NCBI RefSeq assembly: GCF_007004065.1
Contig: NZ_VFSV01000032.1
Span: 1-34,773, forward strand
Reading direction: 5' to 3'
DNA length: 34,773 bases
DNA from: Palleronia caenipelagi
GTDB taxonomy: Bacteria; Pseudomonadota; Alphaproteobacteria; Rhodobacterales; Rhodobacteraceae
Shown in pieces: positions 7,706-16,114 of this stretch. The position numbers and the translations under genes are program-made. A model generated the notes under the pieces. The model was not told the origin of the DNA. It ran no database searches and saw only the letters and a program-made list of their open reading frames with translations. Every line of letters begins with the position of its first letter. Position 1 is the first letter of the stretch.

Positions 7706-8998
7706 ATGACCGATGCGATGAAGTCCCGGATTTGCTATGCGGTGGATACCGCCTTTGACCAGCAGGTGTCGTTTTTGGCGGCGCTCACGGCATTCCGCTC
7801 GACCCGGGGGAATGAGCAGGCTGCGCAGGATTTCATGGCCGAAGCGCTGGTAGCGCGCGGATACGAGGTGGACCGCTGGCAGATCGATTTGGATGAGATC
7901 CGTCACCTGCCCGGCTTTTCCCCGGTCGCTGAACCCTATGACGACGCGGTGAATGTGGTCGGCACCCATCGTGCAAAAGCCGGCGGCGGGCGGTCGTTGA
8001 TCCTGAATGGCCATATCGACGTCGTGCCCGCGGGACCGGAGGAGATGTGGGATAGCCCGCCCTTTGAGCCGCGCGTCGCCGATGGCTGGCTCTATGGCCG
8101 CGGCGCCGGGGATATGAAGGCGGGGCTGGTCTCGAACCTCTTTGCGCTCGATGCGCTGCGGGCTTGCGGGCTTGCGCCCTGCGGAGACATCCATGTCCAG
8201 TCCGTGGTCGAGGAAGAATGTACCGGCAACGGGGCGCTGGCCTGCCTTGCGCGCGGGTATCGCGCCGACGCGGCTCTGATCCCTGAACCCTTCTCCGAAC
8301 ATCTGGTCACGGCGCAGCTGGGCGTCATCTGGTTTCAGGTGCATTTGAAGGGCCTGCCCACCCATGTGGCCTATGCGGGGAGCGGGTCGAATGCCATCGA
8401 GGCCGCCATTCCCCTCATCGACGCGCTTCACCGGATGGAGGCGCGCTGGAACGCCGCCGCCAACCGGACTGCCGACTACGCCCATATGGATCACGCCCTG
8501 AACCTGAATGTCGGGCGGATCGCTGGCGGCGACTGGACAAGTTCGGTCCCGGCCTGGTGCGTTTTCGACGTGCGGATGGCGATTTTTCCGGGGCAATCTC
8601 TCGACGCGGCACAGGCGGAGATTGGACAGGTCATTCGGGATGCGGCCTCCGAGGTTCCGTTTCTGCGTGAGGCCCGGCCCGAGATCGTCTGGCATGGCTT
8701 TCTCGCCGAGGGATACGCCCTGTCGCAAGACAGCTCGGCCCGGGCGACGGAGGCCATCGGGGCACTGGAGGCTGCGCATCGCGGGGTTACCGGCGCGGGC
8801 CTGACCCGCGAGGCGATCACTGCGACGACCGACGCGCGGTTCTTCGGGCTCTACGCGGATACACCCGCGCTGGTCTATGGCCCCCGGGCCGAGGCGATCC
8901 ACGGCTTCAACGAGCGGGTTGAGCTGGACAGCATGCGCCGCATCACGAAATCCACTGCCCTGTTCATCGCCGACTGGTGCGGCACTGAGGAGATCTGA
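7706..8998 (+). CDS. ArgE/DapE-type M20 metallo-deacylase
   Basis: A 430-residue M20 peptidase-family zinc enzyme. The metal ligands appear in order: NGHIDVVPAG (H about 103, D 105), GAGDMKAG (bridging Asp), VEEECTGNG (catalytic Glu and metal Glu), TDARFF (Asp) and a C-terminal HGFNE (His). Members remove N-acyl groups from amino acids (ArgE, DapE) or related amides. It sits between the CoA-transferase and thiolase genes with an 11-base gap, so it likely releases the free amino acid from an imported N-acyl derivative. It should act in the cytoplasm, since no signal peptide is seen. The particular acyl group is unknown. Confidence 0.87.
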   Translation: MTDAMKSRICYAVDTAFDQQVSFLAALTAFRSTRGNEQAAQDFMAEALVARGYEVDRWQIDLDEIRHLPGFSPVAEPYDDAVNVVGTHRAKAGGGRSLILNGHIDVVPAGPEEMWDSPPFEPRVADGWLYGRGAGDMKAGLVSNLFALDALRACGLAPCGDIHVQSVVEEECTGNGALACLARGYRADAALIPEPFSEHLVTAQLGVIWFQVHLKGLPTHVAYAGSGSNAIEAAIPLIDALHRMEARWNAAANRTADYAHMDHALNLNVGRIAGGDWTSSVPAWCVFDVRMAIFPGQSLDAAQAEIGQVIRDAASEVPFLREARPEIVWHGFLAEGYALSQDSSARATEAIGALEAAHRGVTGAGLTREAITATTDARFFGLYADTPALVYGPRAEAIHGFNERVELDSMRRITKSTALFIADWCGTEEI

Positions 8999-9004
8999 GA
9001 CCCC

Positions 9005-10180
9005 ATGCGCGACGCCGTCATCGTTTCTTTCGCCCGCACGCCAATCGCCAAGGCGTATCGCGGCGCGTTCAACAATCTGGAGGCCCCGAGCCTTGCCGTC
9101 CCCGCGACGCGCGCCGCGTTGGATAGGGCTGGGCTTGCGGGTGCAGAGATCGAGGATGCGATCTTTGGCTGTGCGCTGACCCAGGGGACGGCCGGTGTCA
9201 ACGTCGCCCGCCATATCGCGCAAGCGGCTGGACTGCCGGACAGCGTCGCGGGCGCGACCGTGGACCGGCAATGCGCCTCAGGGCTGAACGCGATCGCGAT
9301 GGCCTCGAATGTGGTACGGTGTGACGGCGTTGACGTTGCGCTGGCCGGGGGGCTCGACAGTATTTCGCTGGTGCAAGAGGCCCATTGGAATGCACATCGC
9401 TACCGGGATCCCAACGTGGCGGAGCGCTATTACATGACGATGCTCGACACCGCCGAACACGTGGCCAAGCGCTATGGTGTCACGCGCGCGGCACAGGACG
9501 CGCTCGCATTGCACAGCCAGCGCCGCACGGCTGCGGCTCAGACGGCGGGGCTCTTTGCCGATGAAATCGTCCCGGTTCAGGCGCAAAAGCTGGTGACGGA
9601 CAAACAGACCGGCGAAACCCGGGTCGATGCCGTGCGTCTGGACCGGGACGAATGCAACCGACCCGATACCACGGCTGAGGGTCTGGCTGCTCTGACCCCG
9701 GTTCGCGGCGATGGGGCGACGGTCACTGCCGGCAATGCCAGCCAGCTCTCGGACGGCGCTGCCGCGCTGGTGGTGATGGAGGCCGCCGAGGCCAGTCGCC
9801 GGGGCCTGACACCGCTTGGTGCGCTGCGGGGTTTTGCCGTCGCGGGGGTCGCCCCTGAGGAGATGGGGATCGGGCCCGTTCACGCGATCCCGCGTCTTCT
9901 GGAACGGGCGGGGACGTCGGTGGACGGGATTGACTTGTGGGAGATCAACGAAGCTTTTGCCGCGCAGCTGATCCCCTGCCGCGATGCCCTTGGCATCCCG
10001 GACGACCGGCTGAATGTGAATGGCGGTGCCATTGCAATTGGTCATCCATATGGCATGTCTGGAGCTCGGATGGCCGGTCATCTGCTGCTCGAAGGCCGCC
10101 GGCGCGGCGCACGCTGGGGTGTGGTGTCCATGTGCGTGGGCGGTGGGCAGGGTGCGGCGGGCTTGTTCGAGATTTTCTGA
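9005..10180 (+). CDS. Thiolase (acetyl-CoA C-acyltransferase family)
   Basis: This 391-residue thiolase carries the acyl-accepting cysteine in [10 protein letters not shown] (about C90), [16 protein letters not shown] (H about 347) and the base cysteine in [12 protein letters not shown] (about C377). Length and all three catalytic motifs are intact. In a catabolic operon it should cleave a 3-ketoacyl-CoA with CoA into acetyl-CoA plus a shortened acyl-CoA. It follows directly on the step catalysed by the CoA-transferase encoded upstream. VDRQCASG replaces the commoner VNRxCxSG, a known variation among degradative thiolases. Confidence 0.91.
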   Translation: MRDAVIVSFARTPIAKAYRGAFNNLEAPSLAVPATRAALDRAGLAGAEIEDAIFGCALTQGTAGVNVARHIAQAAGLPDSVAGATVDRQCASGLNAIAMASNVVRCDGVDVALAGGLDSISLVQEAHWNAHRYRDPNVAERYYMTMLDTAEHVAKRYGVTRAAQDALALHSQRRTAAAQTAGLFADEIVPVQAQKLVTDKQTGETRVDAVRLDRDECNRPDTTAEGLAALTPVRGDGATVTAGNASQLSDGAAALVVMEAAEASRRGLTPLGALRGFAVAGVAPEEMGIGPVHAIPRLLERAGTSVDGIDLWEINEAFAAQLIPCRDALGIPDDRLNVNGGAIAIGHPYGMSGARMAGHLLLEGRRRGARWGVVSMCVGGGQGAAGLFEIF

Positions 10181-10192
10181 GAGGCCAAGAGC

Positions 10193-11341
10193 ATGTTGAC
10201 TGCGGACCAACTGGCCGGACTGACCGCGCTGCGCCACGATCTGCATCGTCGCCCGGAGGTGTCGGGCGCCGAGATGGAAACCGCCGCCCGCATCGCCGCC
10301 GAACTGGATCCGCTCGGCCCCGACCGGATCTGGCGTGGGCTTGGCGGGCATGGTGTCGCGGCGGAGTTTCGGGGGGTTGAACCCGGTCCAACGGTTCTCC
10401 TGCGCTGTGAGTTGGACGGGCTGCCGATCCGTGAGATTTCCGACCTCCCTTATCGCTCGGAAATCCCGGACAAGGGGCATCTTTGCGGTCATGACGGTCA
10501 CATGGCGGTGCTGATCGGGGTCGCACGGGTGCTGTCAAACCGCAGGCCGGGGCCGGGCAGGGTGATCCTCCTGTTCCAGCCCGCCGAGGAGACCGGCGCA
10601 GGCGCAGAGGCCGTGATTGAAGATCCCCGGTGGCCCCAGATCCGGCCGGATTACGCCTTTGCCTGGCACAATGTACCGGGGCGTCCGCTGGGTGAGGTTG
10701 GGCTCTGCGTGGGCGAAGGAAACTGCGCGTCCCGGGGGATGCAGATCCTGCTAACGGGCAAGAGCTCTCACGCCGCAGCGCCCGAGGATGGGATCTCGCC
10801 CGGCCCGGCGATGGCGCGTCTGATGACGAAGTTGCCCGCGCTCAGCACAGGCGGGATTGCCGATCCTGAATTTGCGCTTGCGACCCTGACCCATGCCCGG
10901 CTCGGCGAACCGGCCTTTGGCATCGCGCCGGGGCAGGGCGAGCTGCGCGCCACGCTGCGGAGCCGAAGCAACGACCGCATGGAGGCGTTGATGTCTGAGG
11001 CCACCCAACAGGTCGCCGCCGCAACTGAGGGGCTGGAAACGGAGGTCCACTGGCATGACGTGTTCCGCGCCGTGGTGAATGATGCCGGGGCGGCCGCATT
11101 GGCCGGAGCAGCGGCTCGCGATGCTGGCTTGTCGGTCTATGAGATGCCGCAGCCCATGCGCTGGTCCGAGGATTTCGGGCGCTTTGGCGATGACGGCGCG
11201 CGGGCGGCGTTGCTCTATGTCGGGGCGGGGGAGGATCACCCCCAGCTCCACAACCCCGATTACGATTTCCCCGATGCGCTGCTGCCGGTGATGGTCGATC
11301 TGTTTTGCGCTCTGCTCAAGCGGATCCCGGCCCCGGCGTGA
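10193..11341 (+). CDS. M20D amidohydrolase (hippurate/IAA-amino acid hydrolase type)
   Basis: At 382 residues it has the M20D pattern: LRHDLHRRPEVSGAE near the N-terminus, LCGHDGHMA (metal Cys98, His100 and nearby His103), and FQPAEETGAGA with the catalytic and metal glutamates. HNVPGRPLG (His) follows, and a late HPQLHNPDYDFPD with the last metal histidine. These enzymes hydrolyse N-acyl or N-aroyl amino acids. It is the second M20-fold hydrolase of the operon, from a different subfamily than 7706-8998, suggesting that several masked forms of the substrate are used. Its TGA overlaps the ATG of the racemase-like gene (TGATG). Confidence 0.87.
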   Translation: MLTADQLAGLTALRHDLHRRPEVSGAEMETAARIAAELDPLGPDRIWRGLGGHGVAAEFRGVEPGPTVLLRCELDGLPIREISDLPYRSEIPDKGHLCGHDGHMAVLIGVARVLSNRRPGPGRVILLFQPAEETGAGAEAVIEDPRWPQIRPDYAFAWHNVPGRPLGEVGLCVGEGNCASRGMQILLTGKSSHAAAPEDGISPGPAMARLMTKLPALSTGGIADPEFALATLTHARLGEPAFGIAPGQGELRATLRSRSNDRMEALMSEATQQVAAATEGLETEVHWHDVFRAVVNDAGAAALAGAAARDAGLSVYEMPQPMRWSEDFGRFGDDGARAALLYVGAGEDHPQLHNPDYDFPDALLPVMVDLFCALLKRIPAPA

Positions 11342-12450
11342 TGCCCGTTGTGGATCCCAGCCTGAGCGCCTGGTGTGAGATCCATACCGACCGGATTGCC
11401 CGCAATCTGGAACGCGCGCGGGCTCTGGTCCCGGCGGGGCGGAGCTTTTGCGCGGTGTTGAAGGCCGACGCCTACGGGCACGGCATCGGTCATGTGGTCC
11501 CGATCATCATGGCGCAGGGGATTGACTGCGTCGGCATCACCTCGAATGCCGAAGCACTGGCAGTGCGACAGGCCGGATTTGGCGGGACGATGATCCGTCT
11601 GAGGGCTGCAACCCCGACCGAGATCCGGGCGGCGGCGCCTCTCGATATCGAGGAGCAGGTTGCATCGCGAGAGGTCGCCCAAACGCTTGTTGAGATGGCT
11701 CAGGCGGGTCATCCGGTCCGCGCCCATCTGGCGCTGAATGCGGCCGGGATGGGGCGCGATGGGCTGGAGATCGGGACCGCCGACGGCTGGCAGATCTGTC
11801 TGGAGATCCTCAAGACGCTCAGGGAACGGATCGTTGGCATCTCTACCCATTTTGCCTGTAATCTCCCCGAGAACCTGCGCAGGAGCGCCGTCCGGTTTCA
11901 CGAAGACGCTGCGCGGGTTCTGTCCGCGAGTGGACTTGATCGGGAGGATGTGACCGTCCACGCGGGCAGCTCGCTGACCCTGATCTCGGACGAGCCTGTG
12001 CAAACCGACATGTATCGCTGTGGTGCGATCCTCTACGGCATTCTGAAACCTGAACTGGGCTTCCGCCCGACCATGACGGTGAAGACCCATGTCCTGAGTT
12101 TGCAGAACTACCCCGCAGGGGCGACGGTTGGCTACGACCGCGCCTGCGTGCTCAAGCGGGACAGCCGCGTCGCCACTCTGGCGGCGGGCTATGCCAATGG
12201 TATCCGGCGGTGTTCTTTCGGCAGAATGACGGTGGAGGTTTCCGGGACGCGTGTACCTGTCATCGGTAAGGTTTCCATGAATACGCTGACCGTGGATGTG
12301 ACCGGTCTGCCAGGGGTGTCAGTGGGAGACGAAGTTTTGATCTTTGCCGGAGATCCTTCCGCAATCCGGCTCGCCGAGGCGCAGTTTCAGACGATCATGG
12401 CGGAGCTCTACACCGACTGGGGCCAACGCAACCCGTTGGTCATTGATTGA
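11341..12450 (+). CDS. Alanine-racemase-family PLP enzyme
   Basis: This 369-residue fold-type III enzyme has the cofactor lysine in AVLKADAYGHG (about K41). The second catalytic residue, a tyrosine, lies in AAGYANGIRR (about Y284) in the C-terminal beta domain. Start ATG 11341 overlaps the previous stop; an in-frame upstream start would extend it into the amidohydrolase. The family racemises alanine, but members in catabolic operons often act on other amino acids or as broad-specificity racemases. GYANGIRR instead of the usual GYADGYPR hints at altered specificity. It is the last plus-strand gene of the operon. Its role is inferred to be converting one enantiomer of the released amino acid into the usable one. 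Confidence 0.83.
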   Translation: MPVVDPSLSAWCEIHTDRIARNLERARALVPAGRSFCAVLKADAYGHGIGHVVPIIMAQGIDCVGITSNAEALAVRQAGFGGTMIRLRAATPTEIRAAAPLDIEEQVASREVAQTLVEMAQAGHPVRAHLALNAAGMGRDGLEIGTADGWQICLEILKTLRERIVGISTHFACNLPENLRRSAVRFHEDAARVLSASGLDREDVTVHAGSSLTLISDEPVQTDMYRCGAILYGILKPELGFRPTMTVKTHVLSLQNYPAGATVGYDRACVLKRDSRVATLAAGYANGIRRCSFGRMTVEVSGTRVPVIGKVSMNTLTVDVTGLPGVSVGDEVLIFAGDPSAIRLAEAQFQTIMAELYTDWGQRNPLVID

Positions 12451-12451
12451 C

Positions 12452-12485
12452 GGCGCGTCCCCGGATCGGGATTTGGTTGCGCGCC
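12452..12485. terminator. Weak hairpin between convergent genes
   Basis: GGCGCG (12452-12457) can pair with CGCGCC (12480-12485), with an inner TCCC/GGGA. It lies between the racemase stop and the stop of the convergent minus-strand carbamoylase, a likely shared termination zone. There is no T tract. Confidence 0.3.
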
Positions 12486-12503
12486 CTTCCGTGATCGCGT
12501 GAT

Positions 12504-13715
12504 CTAGACAGACAATCCGTCGTGGATAAGTCGCGCCAGAACGGAGATCGCGGCGCTCATATCTTCGGCGGTCGCGTCTTCATCGAGATGGTGGCTGATG
12601 CCGCTGCGACAGCGGACAAAGAGCATCGCCACAGGGCAAAGATCAGCCATCGCCGAGGCGTCATGGGTTGCCCCGGAGGGCAAGAGGAGCGCATCAGGTG
12701 CGGCGGATCGGAGCCGCCCAGACAAAGCCGCATCGCAGGGCTACGCGGGCTGAGCATAGCTTCGGGTGCAGATCACACGGAGCCCGGTCTCTACCGCGAG
12801 TTCTTCGGCAAAGCAATGAAGTGCGGCCCCCGCTGCCTCTCTGGTGTCGTCTTCGGGAGAGCGGAACTCGGCGGTCATGCGGACCTCACGGGGCACTGCA
12901 TTTACCACATTGGGGCTGACCTCACGGGCACCGACCGTGCCGCGCAGATCAGGGGTGGTGCGGGCTAGCCGGTTCACTTCGGTGACCAGCGCCGCCGCGC
13001 CCACCAACGCATCGCGCCGACCCTCCATGGGCAGCGTCCCTGCATGGCCGGTCTCGCCGGTGAGGGTGATCTGATGGCGCTCGATCCCGCAAATGCTTGT
13101 GACGAGTCCGAGCGGCTGGTCCGCGCGTTCCAGAACAGGGCCCTGCTCGATATGGGTTTCGATAAAGCCCATGATTTCGGACGGTTTGCGCCCGAGGCTG
13201 TGCACCTGATCCGGATCGAGGCCGAACTCACGCATTACCGTCCTCAGGGAGATCCAGGTGGCGTCGCACATCTCTAGCACAGCCGGGTCGACGGTCCCGG
13301 CCAGAGCACGGGAGCCCACCAGCGCGGTTGGGAAACGGACACCTTCCTCGTCAGCGAAGGCGAGGATTTCGACCGAAACGGGCAGGACGCTCCCGTCGGC
13401 GCGCAGCTTCTCCAGTGCCAGGAGCGGCAGAACGACCCCCATGATCCCATCATAAGCGCCGCCTTCGCGGACGGAATCCTGATGCGAGCCCAGAAGGAGG
13501 GTCTTGCTGCCCGGCGGTTCTTCGGCGCGACCGATCAGGGTGCCAGCGGCGTCGAGCGTGACCGTCAGCCCTGCCGCCTCCATGCGCGCCGTCAGGATTT
13601 TCAACGTCGCGCGGTGCTCTGGCGTGAAAGGCAGGCGGGTCACGCCGGGGCCGGGCTCGGAACAGGCGGACAGTTCCGCGCGCAGGACTCCGGCTTCTGC
13701 GCCCCAATCAGTCAA
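12504..13715 (-). pseudogene. M20 hydantoinase/N-carbamoyl-amino-acid hydrolase, broken by an in-frame TAG
   Basis: The frame starts at TTG 13713-13715 (AAGGAG seven bases upstream, overlapping the DUF1028 stop). It encodes an AllC/HyuC-type enzyme: GSHQDSVREGGAYDGIMGV (metal His and Asp), FADEEGVRF (Glu pair), HIEQGPVLE, GETGHAGT, and ending GATHDASAMADLCPVAMLFV and GISHHLDE. These enzymes hydrolyse N-carbamoyl amino acids, ureidopropionate or allantoate. At codon 325 (12741-12743) a TAG interrupts the frame. The same frame then continues without a shift for the expected 79 C-terminal residues. Total length (about 402) is normal for the family, so this is a single nonsense lesion, a suppressed codon or a sequencing error. 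The lost C-terminus includes a metal-site histidine region, so the truncated form should be inactive. Confidence 0.85.
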
Positions 13716-14373
13716 GAACCCGCTCCTTGTCGGTCGCCACGGGGACTTGCCGCGCCCATGTCGCGTATTCGCCCGTGGTGGCTTGGCGATGCAAAGCGCT
13801 GAGCGCTCCCAGCGGATCGTCGGGTTGATAGTCGACCCGCAGCGTCAGAGGCGGGTGATCGGGATGCAGAACCAGCATTGCCGCCGATTGGAGCCCCCGA
13901 AAGTCTCCGCCAGCCGCGTTTGCCGCGTGGAGCGCTGCGAGAAGCCGGGTGTCGAGCGGGCCTGTTGCGATCGTGAACGCCTCGGCGAGTACAGTAAGAA
14001 CGTGTTCGCCCGCAAGCATATTGCCTGCGGCAATTCCGCCGTCAAACGCCAGCGCATCGCGCGAGGGTTGGTTCTGGTCGCCGGTAAAGGCGCCAGTGTT
14101 TCCCGCCATATCGAGCGCGCTCAGTTGCCGGGACGCGCGCCCGCTGTCGGCGTCGGTGATCTGTTGCACTGCGTCTGAGGCAGTGAGTCCATCGGCCATC
14201 CGGTCCAGCACGTCCTCGCCCCAAAAGGTTGAGGGGGCCGCGCCCTGACTGGCCGAGAGCCCGGGCCCGAGGCGCCCGCGCAGGACCCAGCCGCCAACGC
14301 AGAGCGATCCCGTGGCCGCGGCTCCGCCCAAGGCACCTGTCTCCTGATCTCGCGCAAGGATGGCAAATGTCAT
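13708..14373 (-). CDS. DUF1028 family protein (Ntn-hydrolase-like fold)
   Basis: This 221-residue protein begins MTFAILARDQETGALGGAAA and contains ALDMAGNTGAFTG, then GGIAAGNMLAGEHVLTVLAEAF, then PLTLRVDY. This is the conserved layout of DUF1028, a family of unknown biochemistry often placed beside peptide transporters and M20 hydrolases. ATG 14373 is preferred: AAGGTGAGG lies six bases upstream, while the in-frame GTG at 14385 is part of that Shine-Dalgarno. It is transcribed with the carbamoylase (8-base overlap) and divergently from the dipeptide-type transporter. A role as a hydrolase acting on the imported compound is plausible but unproven. The frame is intact although both neighbours are broken. 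Confidence 0.82.
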   Translation of the reverse strand: MTFAILARDQETGALGGAAATGSLCVGGWVLRGRLGPGLSASQGAAPSTFWGEDVLDRMADGLTASDAVQQITDADSGRASRQLSALDMAGNTGAFTGDQNQPSRDALAFDGGIAAGNMLAGEHVLTVLAEAFTIATGPLDTRLLAALHAANAAGGDFRGLQSAAMLVLHPDHPPLTLRVDYQPDDPLGALSALHRQATTGEYATWARQVPVATDKERVLD

Positions 14374-14399
14374 GGTACGCCTCACCTTATGTACAGTTT

Positions 14400-14415
14400 A
14401 ATTATCATGATAATT
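14400..14415. promoter_or_regulatory. Perfect 16-bp palindromic operator in a divergent promoter
   Basis: AATTATCATGATAATT is its own reverse complement. It lies between the divergent DUF1028 and binding-protein genes, 27 bases downstream of the DUF1028 start on one side and 29 bases before the ATG of the other. Size and AT-rich arms fit a GntR/FadR-family operator. The only such regulator in this cluster is encoded at the far end (about 19870-20613). Linking the two is inference. Confidence 0.6.
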
Positions 14416-14444
14416 TGCCCAAAAGCAGAACAGGGAGGTTTGTG

Positions 14445-16026
14445 ATGACGGTACTGAATATGACCCGCCGGGGCCTGATGGCGGCAACTGCGGCGGCGGC
14501 GTTGGCCTTCGGGGTTCTGCCCGATGCGGGTGTGGCGCAAACCCCTCCGGGAGTGCTGATCGTGGGGCAGATCGCGGAGCCGAAATCTCTCGACCCTGCG
14601 GCCGTGACTGCGGTGAACGACTTCCGCATTCTGGTGAATGTCTACGAGGGGCTGACCCGCTACAAATCCGGCACGCTGGAGGTCGAGCCCGGCCTCGCCA
14701 CGGACTGGCAGATCAGCGATGACGGCACCGAGTACACCTTTACCCTGCGCGATGGCGTCAGCTTCCATGACAGGACGCCGTTCAATGCCGAGGCAGTGGT
14801 GTTCAACTTTGAGCGGATGCTTAACGAGGATCACCCCTATCACAATACCGGCCCGTTCCCGTTGGCGTTCTTCTTCTCGGCGGTTGGAGGGGTCGAAGCC
14901 GTTGATGACTTGACGGTGAAGTTCACCCTGAACGCGCCCTATGCGCCATCCCTGTCGAACCTCGCCTATCCCACGGGCCTGATGGTGACATCCGAAGCGG
15001 TCAAAACCAACGGCGCCGAATTCGGGCGCAACCCGGTTGGCACCGGTCCGTTCAAATTCGCCGAGTGGCGCTCCAATGAGGCGGTGGTGATCGAGTAGAA
15101 CCCCGATTACTGAGGCGATATGGCCGGGACTGACGCGGTGGTATTCCGCCCGATCACCGACGCCAACACCCGCGTGGCCGAGATGCTGGCGGGCGGGATC
15201 GACATGATGGTCGAGGTGCCGCCCACATCGCTGGGTCAGTTTGATGGCGATATGTTCAGCATTGTCGAGCAAGGCCGGCCCCCACGTCTGGTTTCTGATC
15301 CTGAACGCCAAAGAAGGCCCCTTTGCCGATAAACGCGTGCGGCAGGCCGCCAATTACGCGATCAATAAGGAAGCGATTGTGAACGATGTGCTGGAGGGCA
15401 CTGCCACCGTTGCCGCCGGTCCGACCCCGCCCGCCTTTGCCTGGGCCTATAACGAAGAGCTCGACCCCTATCCCTATGATCCGGAAAAAGCGAAATCGCT
15501 GATCGCTGAGGCCGGCGCCGAAGGCGCAGAGCTGACCTTCTACGTGACCGAGGGCGGGTCGGGGATGCTCGATCCGATCCCGATGGGTACGGTGATACAG
15601 ACGGATCTGAAGGCCGTCGGCCTGGATGTGAAGATCGAGACTTACGAGTGGAACACTTTCCTTGGCGAAGTGAACCCGGGTCTGGAGGGCAAGGCCGACA
15701 TGGCCGAGATGGCGTGGATGACCAACGACCCCGATACGCTGCCTTATCTGGCGCTGCGCTCGCAGGCCTGGCCCGATCAGGGTGGGTTCAACTCGGGCTA
15801 CTACGCCAACGAGACCGTCGATGAGTTGCTGGACGCGGCCCGCACCGCGACGGATCAGGATGAGCGCGCCCGGCTCTATCGCGAGATGCAGGCCATCGTT
15901 CAGGAGGACGCACCCTGGGTTTTCGTGGCGAACTGGAAGCAGAACGCCGTGACCAGCGACCGGGTGGAGAACTTCTCTCTCGAACCTTCCTTCCTGCTGC
16001 ACCTGCAGGATGTGACGAAGAACTGA
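14445..16026 (+). pseudogene. Dipeptide-type (family 5) substrate-binding protein, broken by two stops and a frameshift
   Basis: ATG 14445 follows GGGAGG and begins a twin-arginine-like/Sec signal (MTRRGLMAATAAAALAFG). Family-5 landmarks follow: IAEPKSLDPAAVTAVNDFRILVNVYEGL, LATDWQISDDGTEYTFTLRDGV and PVGTGPFKFAEW. The frame then meets TAG at 15096-15098 and, four codons later, TGA at 15111-15113, where NPDYW is expected (TGG to TGA). It resumes in the same frame (GTDAVVFRPITDANTRVAEM) until an extra G near 15273-15274. After that the +1 frame continues AGPHVWFLILNAKEGPFADKR to the normal C-terminus. Joined, the protein is about 526 residues, normal for DppA/OppA-type receptors. Three lesions make a functional product very unlikely, so the transporter has probably lost its receptor. 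Confidence 0.88.
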
Positions 16027-16041
16027 TCGTCCAATCGGGGG

Positions 16042-16065
16042 CCGGAAAAATGTCAATTTTTCCGG
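16042..16065 (+). terminator. Perfect 10-bp hairpin plus T-rich tail after the binding-protein gene
   Basis: CCGGAAAAAT pairs perfectly with ATTTTTCCGG around GTCA, followed by TTCGTTTTTT (16066-16075). It looks like an intrinsic terminator or attenuator between the receptor gene and the permeases, able to lower expression of the downstream genes relative to the receptor. Confidence 0.68.
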
Positions 16066-16114
16066 TTCGTTTTTTCGGCGAAAAAACGTGCCCCCTTGCA
16101 AGCCGGGGACCGGG

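Noticed and set aside
7256-9271. Minus-strand frame of about 670 codons over the CoA-transferase, deacylase and thiolase genes
   Set aside because: Same reason: it lies opposite three genes with complete catalytic motifs and shows no family pattern.
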